Notes under the pieces: model-generated
Database searches by the model: none
What the model saw: only the letters and a program-made list of their open reading frames with translations
What the model was told of the DNA's origin: nothing
In this document: piece by piece, positions 26,701-34,544 of the stretch
How the letters are laid out: each line of letters opens with the position of its first letter
Position numbering within the stretch: the stretch's first letter is position 1
Translations under genes and position numbers: made by a program
Origin: Oxynema aestuarii AP17
GTDB taxonomy: Bacteria > Cyanobacteriota > Cyanobacteriia > Cyanobacteriales > Laspinemataceae
Length of the DNA: 64,000 bases
Assembly (NCBI RefSeq): GCF_012295525.1
Contig: NZ_CP051167.1
Location: forward strand, 3,579,501-3,643,500
Direction: 5' to 3'

Positions 26701-29700
26701 ACATCGAGTAAGGAGGCAATTCCTTCGATGAGTTCTTCGGGAGAAACTCGCAAGAAAGTGGCCCATTTTTGAATAAATTCGAGATCGGGAGTTAGTCCTA
26801 AATAGTGGATTTTCATCCGTCCCCAGGGTTCTAACCCGATGCGTTGTTTGACGCCGGTGGCAATTTCTCGCAGAACGGCGATTCTGAGGAAATATTTGCG
26901 TTCTTGTCGGTGTTTTTGTCCCGCCGCTTCTTTGCGTTCCACGTCCCAAACTTCGGGGATTAAGGTGCGAGAGAGTTCGTCATCATCATCTAATAAGTCA
27001 TCGAGATAGGCGGTGAGGTCGCCGATCGAGACTTCGCTTTGTTGGATGCGATCGTACATTAAACTTCGCAGGCGGTAGCGTCTGGCGCGATCGCGCATCC
27101 AACCGGACTGAAAGGCGGCATCTTGGCGGTTATCGGCAAAGATGAGCAGGCGACGGCGTTCGGCATAATGGATGGCATTTTGTGCCAAAACGTGAACGTC
27201 TGAAACGGTGACGGCGCGAACGGGTCGAGTCGGTTCGCGATATCCGCCGACGCCGTGGCGTCCCAATGCCTGACAGGTGACGCAACTGCTCAGTTTGCCG
27301 GGGTATTTGGATTTTTGGCGAACCGCCAACAGTTCGATGAGTCCTCCGGGATGACCGCAACCGCGACAGCGATCGCAGAATAGATCGTGCAAGGTGCCGC
27401 AGTGTCGGCAAAAATAGAGGGGGACGGTGGAATTGGGATATTGACGTTCGCGGCTATGAGAAGATAGGGAGCGAGACGCTCCCACCCCCGTAGTGCGAGC
27501 ATCTTGCTCGCTGCTATGAGACGATAGAAAATCGTCTGTGTAGTCTTCAATATTCTCGTCATCGGTAACGAGTTTATCCAAGAGGATGACGCGATCGCCT
27601 CCTCGTTCGGAACTGAGAGGTTTCCAGATAACCCGATGTTCGGTGAGTTGTCCCCCTTCCGGTTGTTTGTCGAAAAACTTAAAATCGCCGACGTGATGGC
27701 TAAAATAATGCTGTCCGCAGGTGGTACAGGTGGTGACTGGCAACCGAAACAATCCATCTCCACCACTTTCACCGACAGCATCTTCCGCCGACAACCACAG
27801 TTGGGGACGAGTTTGACCGGAGGGAAAGGTCACGACTGCGCCACCGACGCCGCGAATGAATCCATGTATCACCGGACGCAGTAAGGGCCGGTTATCTTTG
27901 CGAGAGGAGGCACCTAACGCCAACCACGCTAAAATTTCTTCCTCGGAAATCGGGCGATCGCTGCGGCGTTGCAAGTCGCCAACCAGTTCGGGAAGCAGGC
28001 GGGGTTTTTTCAGCGCATCGGCGATTTGGTAAACCAGTTCGTTGGCAGCAAGGCAGTTGTAGAGACTTTCCTGCCAGTTTTTGACGTCAAGCGCTTCCCC
28101 CGTCATCCCTTGAAACACTGCCACTAATAATTGATTCTCCAGGGAGCGAGATTGATTCTCCAGGGAGCGAGATTGATTCTCCAGGGAGCGAGACGCTCCC
28201 ACTTCTGGGGGGGTGCGAGCATCTTGCTCGCTGCTGTCAAAAGATTGGGAGCGAGACGCTCCCACTTCTGGGGGAGTGCGAGCATCTTGCTCGCTGCTGT
28301 CAAAAGATTGGGAGCGAGATTGATTCTCCAGGGAGCGAGACGCTCCCACTTCTGGGGGGGTGCGAGCATCTTGCTCGCTGCTGTCAAAAGATTGGGAGCG
28401 AGATTGATTCTCCAGGGAGCGAGATTGATTCTCCAGGGAGCGAGACGCTCCCACTTCTGGGGGAGTGCGAGCATCTTGCTCGCTGCTGTCAAAAGATTGG
28501 GAGCGAGATTGATTCTCCAGGGAGCGAGATTGATTCTCCAGGGAGCGAGACGCTCCCACCCCTGGGGGAGTGCGAGCATCTTGCTCGCTGCTGTCAAAAG
28601 ATTGGGAGCGAGACGCTCCCACTTCTGGGGGGGTGCGAGCATCTTGCTCGCTGCTGTCAAAAGATTGGGAGCGAGACGCTCCCACCCCTGGGGGAGTGCG
28701 AGCATCTTGCTCGCTATTGCTATAATTGTCCAACGCATCCAAGACGTTTCGCAATTGGACTGCCGGATTGCCGGAGAGGGGTGGCGGCAACTGGCGGTGA
28801 GGTTGCCAGTCATCCTGTTGGTATTCTTCCCGAACCAAGATCGCGCGATCGGCATCAATCCCGAAGAATCGGACGGCGAAATCTTTTCCCGCATTTAATC
28901 CTTGTTCCGGATCGGCAATGGTGGCGGAGGTGGCGATGCAGGTGGTTTCCCCAGCACTTTTGCCGCAAAACGATCGCAGGCGACGGATCAGACAGGCAGT
29001 TTCTGCACCGGCAGCACCTGAGAAGGTATGTGCTTCATCAAACACCAGATAATCCAATCTGGCGCGATCGAACAATTCCACATCCCGTCCTCGGGTGAGG
29101 AGGAGTTCCAATTGGTTGACGTTGGTGAGGAGAATGCGCGGCGGATTTTTCCGCATTTCTTCGCGAGAAACCCGTTCTTCTGGGGGATAAATCGCATAAG
29201 ATTGTTTTTCCTGTTGGGATTTTTTCAGTGCCTTTTGATAGTCGAGGCGAGAGGCACCCGGTTTGAGGCGTTGTCCCGTAGCGGCAGCAGTTTTTTCCGG
29301 CGTTTTGCCGACATACATCCCAAAACTGATACCACTACCGCAGAGAAGTTCTCGCAAGCGTCCCAGTTGGTCTTCTGCCAGCGCATTCATCGGATAAACG
29401 ATAACGGCGACAATTCCCGGCGGTGCATTTTCATCCCGCAAGTCCAAACAATGGGAAATTATCGGATAGAGGAAACATTCGGTTTTGCCGGAACCCGTTC
29501 CTGTGGAGACGAGGGTGGGATTGCTGTTGAGAATGGCACGAATTGCCGTTTCTTGATGACCGTAGAGAGTGGGATAGGCGGCAATTTGGGTTAAATGCGG
29601 GTGGAGGAGACCTTCTTTCACCAGGGTGGAAATTTTGGCACCTTCACGGAAACTGCGGGAAAGACTGATATAAGGGCCTTTAAATAAGGGAGTGTGGCGA

Positions 29701-29828
29701 GTTTTTTCCAGGTTGAGGAGTCCCCGCATCTGTTCGTAGAGGTGGGAGTCAGCGAAGGGATAGGCCGTCAGTTGGTATTTGAGGAAGTCGCTGACAATTT
29801 TTTCGGTGTAGAGGATAGGGTTGAGCAT
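23709..29828 (-). CDS. Giant DEAD/DEAH helicase with DUF1998 zinc modules and C-terminal nuclease domain
   Basis: 2039 residues. Walker A STGTGSGKTECF at about 108-119, DEAH box in LVFDEAHTF (about 270), motif III CIATSATI, and a second RecA lobe with LVCTPTLEMGVDIGG and QRAGRAGRRH. Several Cys pairs follow (TCTTCGQ, FCRHCG, FCDRCRGCG, YRCQICRR, VCTVCGQ), and the DUF1998-type CPAVCDTACIDCLFTYRN sits near 1860. The last 120 residues read as a Vsr-like PD-(D/E)XK domain (TPDFFYEDP … IYLDGMSRHLHGD … RDIREQLRYEGYEVIEIP). Such helicases occur in DISARM (DrmA+DrmB as two proteins) and Druantia (DruE); this looks like a fused relative. In-frame repeats inflate the region around 370-570. It lies 105 bp after the subtilase gene and converges on the CRISPR array. 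Confidence 0.82.
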   Translation of the reverse strand: MLNPILYTEKIVSDFLKYQLTAYPFADSHLYEQMRGLLNLEKTRHTPLFKGPYISLSRSFREGAKISTLVKEGLLHPHLTQIAAYPTLYGHQETAIRAILNSNPTLVSTGTGSGKTECFLYPIISHCLDLRDENAPPGIVAVIVYPMNALAEDQLGRLRELLCGSGISFGMYVGKTPEKTAAATGQRLKPGASRLDYQKALKKSQQEKQSYAIYPPEERVSREEMRKNPPRILLTNVNQLELLLTRGRDVELFDRARLDYLVFDEAHTFSGAAGAETACLIRRLRSFCGKSAGETTCIATSATIADPEQGLNAGKDFAVRFFGIDADRAILVREEYQQDDWQPHRQLPPPLSGNPAVQLRNVLDALDNYSNSEQDARTPPGVGASRSQSFDSSEQDARTPPEVGASRSQSFDSSEQDARTPPGVGASRSLENQSRSLENQSRSQSFDSSEQDARTPPEVGASRSLENQSRSLENQSRSQSFDSSEQDARTPPEVGASRSLENQSRSQSFDSSEQDARTPPEVGASRSQSFDSSEQDARTPPEVGASRSLENQSRSLENQSRSLENQLLVAVFQGMTGEALDVKNWQESLYNCLAANELVYQIADALKKPRLLPELVGDLQRRSDRPISEEEILAWLALGASSRKDNRPLLRPVIHGFIRGVGGAVVTFPSGQTRPQLWLSAEDAVGESGGDGLFRLPVTTCTTCGQHYFSHHVGDFKFFDKQPEGGQLTEHRVIWKPLSSERGGDRVILLDKLVTDDENIEDYTDDFLSSHSSEQDARTTGVGASRSLSSHSRERQYPNSTVPLYFCRHCGTLHDLFCDRCRGCGHPGGLIELLAVRQKSKYPGKLSSCVTCQALGRHGVGGYREPTRPVRAVTVSDVHVLAQNAIHYAERRRLLIFADNRQDAAFQSGWMRDRARRYRLRSLMYDRIQQSEVSIGDLTAYLDDLLDDDDELSRTLIPEVWDVERKEAAGQKHRQERKYFLRIAVLREIATGVKQRIGLEPWGRMKIHYLGLTPDLEFIQKWATFLRVSPEELIEGIASLLDVSRRGNILFDPEGRIFSRFWKEGDREIQRGYLPLLQGVPKGLKLQRDPADNANRVQQWLSAKGDTLARQAARNWGIHKDSIAEFYEELWELLTEQLKILVQVPLLSSRNQPLRGCNGVYQIDADKIRLTSHQGIYRCQICRRSHIRPTPKLTCMAWRCSGTLEYEEENADNYDLMVLDQQFTTLRAREHSAQVPAKEREILERLFKGDGEYVNTLVCTPTLEMGVDIGGLDAVLMRNVPPLPANYWQRAGRAGRRHRMAVNLTYARQASHDRAYFNDPMKLLNGAIAPPRFNLRNPLMVEKHVHATVLTVLHQLRRGEGNLTKGDREEIADILKTCFPTQVKPYLFDENGNVRQVPLSVDRLSHLIAKTEPILSEKVAQVFAQQWPTESVGVVTPAKLRDYILNTGDRLAEVIDRLWKRLQWSLNQMARLDAVRQRKGTLDPDEEALRQRCDRLVKKLKGIQSRRKRESEGYDDINTYSVLAAEGFLPGYGLEVGSVLGVAQVPRHLMGISDFELPRPSATALREYVPGNLIYANGHRFVPRFYHLEPQQQLTLFQVDVTNEAIAEVGVSRATPSSLSIASLRAVPICDVDLPHQSHISDEEDYRFQMAVSIVGSEQNRHSGGKAYQWGQKTALLRQGVHLRLVNVGAANWSGSVSLPYNNLGYPVCTVCGQTRSPLSSDGDRAKFAEDHAERCGQPVEPTGFFADIVVDVLTIQDCANRQEAYSIAEALRFGAANILEMELDDLQVLAIAYPGQEKVDAMLYDPMPGGSGLLDRICDRWIDVTSAALEVTVRCPAVCDTACIDCLFTYRNSYYHRHLNRHLATEKINEWGHELQFGHDIPPKLPNVEETSGEKPVNNPETILRDMLQRASFPTPAAQYAIDLGRPLGTTTPDFFYEDPTERFEGICIYLDGMSRHLHGDPDRQKRDRDIREQLRYEGYEVIEIPVGNLSDRGAMAKVFFRLGQILLGKAQAKTLRDNPESWFEVASSEASAAVNPG
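24731..24753. repeat. Single palindromic repeat inside the helicase gene
   Basis: GGGAGCGAGACGCTCCCAC here is the same hairpin (GGGAGCG AGA CGCTCCC) as in the large repeat clusters at 27466-27525 and 28130-28715. It is read through in frame between the zinc modules of the helicase (protein WSGSVSLPYNN). Confidence 0.7.
27466..27525. repeat. Palindromic repeat pair inside the helicase gene
   Basis: One GGGAGCGAGACGCTCCC hairpin followed by GCGAGCATCTTGCTCGC, kept in frame and translated as SSEQDARTTGVGASRSL. It is a separate insertion about 600 bp from the main cluster in the same gene. Confidence 0.75.
28130..28715. repeat. In-frame palindromic repeat cluster inside the helicase gene
   Basis: Seven rounds of two hairpins, GGGAGCG AGA CGCTCCC and GCGAGCA TCT TGCTCGC, joined by GCTGTCAAAAGATT, with extra GAGCGAGATTGATTCTCCAG units between some. 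All spacings keep the frame, giving repeats such as SEQDARTPPEVGASRSQSF and SRSLENQ. The complementary strand is also open for 255 codons, a side effect of the palindromes and not a gene. Confidence 0.9.
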
Positions 29829-29932
29829 GAGTTTTAGGCTTTAGAGAACAATAGGAGTTTTGAGTTCGTACTAACGATTTCAGTCCCCCTTCCCCTATTC
29901 GTCATAAAAATGTCGTTTTGTCGCGTGGGAGT

Positions 29933-32413
29933 TTAGATATCAATCGGAACAACTGTACTGACTAAATTATACACTGGCGTGTAAATGTCAACGTCAACTT
30001 CCGGGACTCGAATGGAAACAATTAAGGAATAGGACGATATTGCCTCGTAACGGTCTAAATATTTCTTCTCTTTCCACCATCCCCCCACTGGATAGACGGC
30101 GATCGCATCTTTCTGCGCCAACTCAACTGCCGTGCCATACCAAACGTCCGAATGTATAGAACCAACATCTCTGGCCTTCGGTCCCAAAAACCATTTTTCA
30201 TTGTCAGAATGATTTGAAACGGGGTTGTCTTCCTCTTCTTCTCTCACAGCTTGATTGATTCGCCACCTGAAATCCCGATCGCTTTCCAGAGAACCTTTGA
30301 CCTGAAACCGCAATCCATGCGAAGCATAACGGTGGCGATAAGCCCATCCTCGCTCTCCGGGATTGGGTTCTATAAAGTAGGAGAGAGTAATCTTTAGCTC
30401 TACGTTGGCCTCTCCTAATTCTTCTAGTTTTTCCTGTGGCCAGGGCAGTTGGTGAAGCTTCATTTCTTTTAGCTTAACGCTATTTACCTCTAAATAAAAC
30501 GGCTGAATTTCATCTTCAATAATTAAAGTTAAATCGTTTTTAGCACTTTGAAGCGCACGGCCTAAATCGGGAACGCCGTAACCATAGCGTCTTACAAGAT
30601 TGCATCTAGATGTTTTAGAAGACGCACCATTGAAATGCTTCTGCATTGCTGGAGTCCATTCAGCGGAATGGACAATCAGTGCGCGTACCGTTTCTGGACG
30701 ATAATTGGGATGTTCTGACATGATACGTGCTGCCATATAACTGGCGAGAGCAGTTGCAGAACTGGTATCGCTTATGCGATCGAACATTCTCAGATTCGGG
30801 CGATAATGAGTGGTGAGCAGACACAGATCGTTAATAGACTCCCCTGGATTTTGACCATCCCAGGCCATATTTCCCCCTTCAAAAACAACATCCGGGCGAA
30901 TCGGCCATTGAGTTTCCCATGTGACGGATGTCCGACTTCGAGGAGAAAGATCGCCTCCAGGTGCTACGGTTTGCCAACCCTGATAGTTAGGGTCAATAAT
31001 ATTAATTTTTTCCGTATAAGCACCCACAACAAGAGGATTCCACGCTTGTCCGGGATTTTCTATGGGTTCAGTATCGTTAATATCCAGGTAATTCGTTACA
31101 GGGATATCTTGACGAATATTACCTGCAGATATAACCATCAGTCGCCGGAAATCGCCATCGTTGAAGCACAGTCGATCTATTGCTGCAGACCAAGATGATG
31201 GCGTTCCTCTATGGTTAGAGAGGGTTTCGCTCGTGACTGCCATGCACAATACTCGACGGCGGGTCGGTTCGTGAATTTCAGGTAAGGAAATCCCTTGCTC
31301 TGTTATTGCACCATAAAGCTCCGGCTTATTTCCTCCAGAATTAGGTAGTATTTTAACCGATTCTAAACGGTGTAACAGTTTCACTGGTTCAGAGGTTGCT
31401 AAAAAATCCATCAGGGAGTCAGAATACAAGCATAAACCCGCCATTGCTGTTCCGTGACCCTGCCACTGCGGACTATCATTAACCCCCCACGAGGGTTCTA
31501 CAGTATGCATATCATTTTGAGCGAGTCCTGGGGAAAGTAGCGGGTGACGTTGCACTACGCCACTGTCTAAGAGGCAGATCGATACGGCGTGTTTTCCGGG
31601 TTCAAGCAATCGTGCAGCTAAATCTTCCACCCATTCATCTTGTTCTCGCGTTCTCATTTCCAGAAAGAACGAGGGTGTATCTTTGGCAAGTCGCAATTCT
31701 GCTACAGCATCAGAGTTTTTGATAATTTGCGCCATTGCTTCAACGTTGCACATTGCAAGAACAATCTCGCGTTCAGGGAAAGACAACGTATGAGAGTTTA
31801 TTCTGACATCGAGTATTGTAGCGACTTGCTCAAATCCTTCTTTTTTGCCTTTTCGGAGCCAAACTTCCCACCATATTTCTCGATTGTCTTGTGGGAATAA
31901 GGCCGGTTCATCTGTAAATAGGGATTGAACGGTTCCAATGTCCACTCCTTCTAATCGCGCAATGAGTGCCTCATTTTTTGGCTTATTTTTCTTGGTATCT
32001 TCGTCTCGATACTCTTCAATCTTTTTGAGGAAGTAGTTGGCGGCGGACTCTGGCACGAAAACAGTCGCTCGAACCATATCTTGTTGTTCGGGCAGTTGAC
32101 TAACCGCAACCAGTTCAATCTTTTTTTGACGGTTTTCTAGGGATTTTAATGCAGCCGTTTCTTCAGCTTTAAGTTGAAATTCTAGGTAAAATCCTGGAAC
32201 TCCAACCGCTACATTAGAATTGCGAGACTTGATTTGCTGACGCGCTTCCTGAATTGCGCGATCGATCGCCTGTTCTAAAAATTGGGCGTGTTCTTTTCTA
32301 TCTCGTTCGGGAGGAGATTTGGAACCACCGCCTTGCGGAGGTCTTTTATAGGCTTCATTCTTGCCTTTTTCTGGCACGTAGATATGAGGAAACTGCCTGG
32401 ATTTTTCAACCAT
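29933..32413 (-). CDS. Subtilisin-like (S8) serine protease paired with an AAA+ ATPase
   Basis: 826 residues, no signal peptide, so probably cytoplasmic. The first 270 residues are a charged helical/beta region without recognised domain. The catalytic triad is visible: Asp in ICLLDSGV (about 283), His in GHGTAMAGL (about 320), Ser in SDTSSATALAS (about 551). The last 200 residues look like a beta-sandwich (VELKITLSYFIEPNPGERGW). It starts 1 bp after the stop of the AAA+ gene, so the pair is translationally linked. Co-location with defence helicases suggests an anti-phage role as an ATPase-regulated protease; this is inference. Confidence 0.85.
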   Translation of the reverse strand: MVEKSRQFPHIYVPEKGKNEAYKRPPQGGGSKSPPERDRKEHAQFLEQAIDRAIQEARQQIKSRNSNVAVGVPGFYLEFQLKAEETAALKSLENRQKKIELVAVSQLPEQQDMVRATVFVPESAANYFLKKIEEYRDEDTKKNKPKNEALIARLEGVDIGTVQSLFTDEPALFPQDNREIWWEVWLRKGKKEGFEQVATILDVRINSHTLSFPEREIVLAMCNVEAMAQIIKNSDAVAELRLAKDTPSFFLEMRTREQDEWVEDLAARLLEPGKHAVSICLLDSGVVQRHPLLSPGLAQNDMHTVEPSWGVNDSPQWQGHGTAMAGLCLYSDSLMDFLATSEPVKLLHRLESVKILPNSGGNKPELYGAITEQGISLPEIHEPTRRRVLCMAVTSETLSNHRGTPSSWSAAIDRLCFNDGDFRRLMVISAGNIRQDIPVTNYLDINDTEPIENPGQAWNPLVVGAYTEKINIIDPNYQGWQTVAPGGDLSPRSRTSVTWETQWPIRPDVVFEGGNMAWDGQNPGESINDLCLLTTHYRPNLRMFDRISDTSSATALASYMAARIMSEHPNYRPETVRALIVHSAEWTPAMQKHFNGASSKTSRCNLVRRYGYGVPDLGRALQSAKNDLTLIIEDEIQPFYLEVNSVKLKEMKLHQLPWPQEKLEELGEANVELKITLSYFIEPNPGERGWAYRHRYASHGLRFQVKGSLESDRDFRWRINQAVREEEEDNPVSNHSDNEKWFLGPKARDVGSIHSDVWYGTAVELAQKDAIAVYPVGGWWKEKKYLDRYEAISSYSLIVSIRVPEVDVDIYTPVYNLVSTVVPIDI

Positions 32414-32414
32414 G

Positions 32415-33419
32415 CTATGAGGATGCTGTTAGCGAACGTTGAGTGGTAATATTTTTCCTTTCTAAAATAGCATACACTAAGTTCTCTTTGTGGATACGAT
32501 CGCTGTTGGATAACACAGCCTGTTTTGCTGCCTCATCTGCTGCGCGAACCAAATCTGCTAAACTTAAATCTCGTGCAATACTTAGAATTTCCGACCAATC
32601 ATTCCAGGCTATTTCAAATAAAACCAGTCTATTTTCGAGAAGCGTTTGAATCATTTCGTTTGAGGGAAAATCATATTCTATAACATCATCAAATCTCCGA
32701 AATAAAGCTTCATCAAGTAAGTTGGGATGATTCGTTGCAGCTAGAATTAAACTCTCGCTAGTATCGCTGTCAATAAAAAGCAAAAAAGAATTTAAAACTC
32801 GGCGAATTTCCCCAACATCATTACTGCTATTACGCTGAGTTCCAATAGCATCGAATTCGTCGAAAAAGTAAACCCCCCTTGTCGCTGACATGGCATCAAA
32901 AATTAATTGCAGTCTGCTGGCTGTTTCTCCCATAAATTTGCCAATCAAACTACTGTAAATTGCTGTGAATAGAGGTAGTTGCAATTCCCCCGCTAATGCA
33001 GCAGCAGTCATGGTTTTCCCCGAACCGGGGGGACCGACTAGCAGAATCTTGCGACGAGGAGACAAGTTATACTCTTGCAGGCGATTTCGCTGCTTTTGTT
33101 CTGTGATAATCCGTTTTAATCTCAACTCCAGTTCGGAGGAAAGTACCATATCCGTCAGTTTAGTATCTGGATATCGTGCCGAGAGTAAATTGGCTAATTC
33201 GCCTTTGGGTTGAACGAGGGGAATTAAACCCGGTTTGGGTTCTATTGCAGACTGGCGATTTTTCGCTTCATTAATCAGATCTCGGATTTCTAACGCAAGT
33301 TTTCCATGTCCCTGTCTGGCTTCATGCGCTGCAATTTGGAGGGCGGCAGAATAAAACTGCTGCTCTTCGCCTTCTATATGGCTTTTTAGAAGTGCTATAA
33401 CTTGACGAGCAGTAGGCAT
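32415..33419 (-). CDS. AAA+ ATPase partner of the S8 protease
   Basis: 334 residues. An N-terminal helical domain of about 60 residues (LLKSHIEGEEQQFYSAALQI) precedes the AAA+ module: Walker A GPPGSGKT (129-136), Walker B VYFFDEFDAIG (about 183-193), sensor-1 ILAATNHPNLLDEALFRRFD with an arginine-finger-like RRFD. It resembles SpoVK/FtsH-class AAA modules without a protease domain of its own. The next gene 1 bp downstream encodes an S8 protease, so the two probably form a two-component protease machine. Confidence 0.88.
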   Translation of the reverse strand: MPTARQVIALLKSHIEGEEQQFYSAALQIAAHEARQGHGKLALEIRDLINEAKNRQSAIEPKPGLIPLVQPKGELANLLSARYPDTKLTDMVLSSELELRLKRIITEQKQRNRLQEYNLSPRRKILLVGPPGSGKTMTAAALAGELQLPLFTAIYSSLIGKFMGETASRLQLIFDAMSATRGVYFFDEFDAIGTQRNSSNDVGEIRRVLNSFLLFIDSDTSESLILAATNHPNLLDEALFRRFDDVIEYDFPSNEMIQTLLENRLVLFEIAWNDWSEILSIARDLSLADLVRAADEAAKQAVLSNSDRIHKENLVYAILERKNITTQRSLTASS

Positions 33420-33756
33420 AGATCGGCGATCCTCTCTCAGAACAGCACATGTAACTTGGCTGTTAATACTTTCTTATTTTACTCGATTTTTGATTTTTTA
33501 TTCAAACTTCTTGACGAAACTTAAGCAAATTTAAAGAGCTTGAAGTTGACTTTATAACGTGAATTTTATCTATATTTTGATAATAAAATATCCTTATTTT
33601 TGGGGATGTAATACTATTTTTCTGAAAGGTTCGTGGAGATACATCACTTGTAATGATGCGGTAATGCCGTGTCCCTACTGATGTCTGAAAGTTTGCCGGA
33701 TTGTTAATAAAGCTGGGTCACTCAATCATCTGGCGTGGCTAAGGGGGTTGTTGCCA
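33420..33756. other. Intergenic region upstream of the AAA+ gene
   Basis: 337 bp, AT-rich between 33470 and 33620, where the promoter of the AAA+/protease/helicase unit is expected. Near 33650 lies a short repeat (GGTAATGCCGTGTCC) shared with 10447. No gene seen. Confidence 0.45.
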
Positions 33757-34353
33757 TTACCAAATTGTCGATAAATTCAAGACAAACCCTGGTAAAATAT
33801 CCTCAGCGCTTACGGTGGCTGGATTCTCTAAACATTCCACAGCTCTATCGGGACGATAAATATAAACTTTGCGCTCTTTGCGGTCGATTAACCAACCGAG
33901 GGAAACGCCATTCTCGATATATTCTTGCAGTTTGTCTTGTAAGGTTTTTAGATTGTCGCTGGGGGAACGCAGTTCGACGACAAAATCGGGGCAGATGGGG
34001 GCGAAGGTTTGTTTTTGTTCTGGGGTGAGTGCGTTCCATCGTTCTCGTTTTATCCAGGCGACGTCGGAGGAACGGATGGCGCCGTTGGGAAGGGTAAACC
34101 CGGTGGAGGAATCAAACCCGATCCCGGTTTGGTTTTGTTTGGTCCAGATTCCGAATTGGAGGATTAAATCAAAGTTCCGGTTTCCGGTTTCGGAACCTGT
34201 GGGGGAGATGATGGTAATTTCTCCAGTGGCGGTGCGTTCGATGCGATAATCCCGGTTTTGCTGGCAAAAGGTAAAAAATTGCTGGTCTGTCATCTCTATG
34301 GCGGGAGACATTTGCAACACCAATGGGGGGGTTTCTGGGAGGGTTTGGGTCAT
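33757..34353 (-). CDS. Uma2-family endonuclease-fold protein
   Basis: 198 residues. Typical Uma2 (DUF820) arrangement: an N-terminal helix with QFFTFCQQNRDYRIE, the central IRSSDVAWIKRERW, then PDFVVELRSPSDNLKTLQDK, which holds the PD…ExR core of the PD-(D/E)XK fold; the usual ExK is here ELR, so activity is uncertain. Uma2 proteins are very abundant in cyanobacteria and their role is mostly unknown. It lies between a MITE-like element and the AAA+ unit. Confidence 0.88.
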   Translation of the reverse strand: MTQTLPETPPLVLQMSPAIEMTDQQFFTFCQQNRDYRIERTATGEITIISPTGSETGNRNFDLILQFGIWTKQNQTGIGFDSSTGFTLPNGAIRSSDVAWIKRERWNALTPEQKQTFAPICPDFVVELRSPSDNLKTLQDKLQEYIENGVSLGWLIDRKERKVYIYRPDRAVECLENPATVSAEDILPGFVLNLSTIW

Positions 34354-34388
34354 GGTTCATGTTTTGGGTGATGGTTTTTGGGGTGATA

Positions 34389-34523
34389 TAGCGGTTCTCG
34401 CAAAGATGCGATAATTTTTTTGAGGAGTGCGAGCTACAAGAAACGCTAATTGACTAGCGAGCTAGAAGCTCGCACTCCTGGATCCATTCTTATCTATCTA
34501 CCTAACCAATCTGAGAAACGCTA
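34389..34523. mobile_element. MITE-like element, copy A
   Basis: 135 bp with terminal repeats TAGCGGTTCTCGC and (complement) TAGCGTTTCTCAG, ends at TA dinucleotides. Inner palindrome GCGAGCTAGAAGCTCGC. A second copy lies at 45911-46042 in inverted orientation with shared internal stretches such as AAAGATGCGATAATTTTTTT. No coding capacity. Ends abutting TA fit a Tc1/IS630-type mobiliser. Confidence 0.75.
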
Positions 34524-34544
34524 TGGGTGAATTACTCCTCGGAT

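Noticed and set aside
28131-28898. 255-codon forward frame and 256-codon second reverse frame inside the helicase gene
   Set aside because: Both are by-products of the palindromic repeats within the conserved helicase frame.
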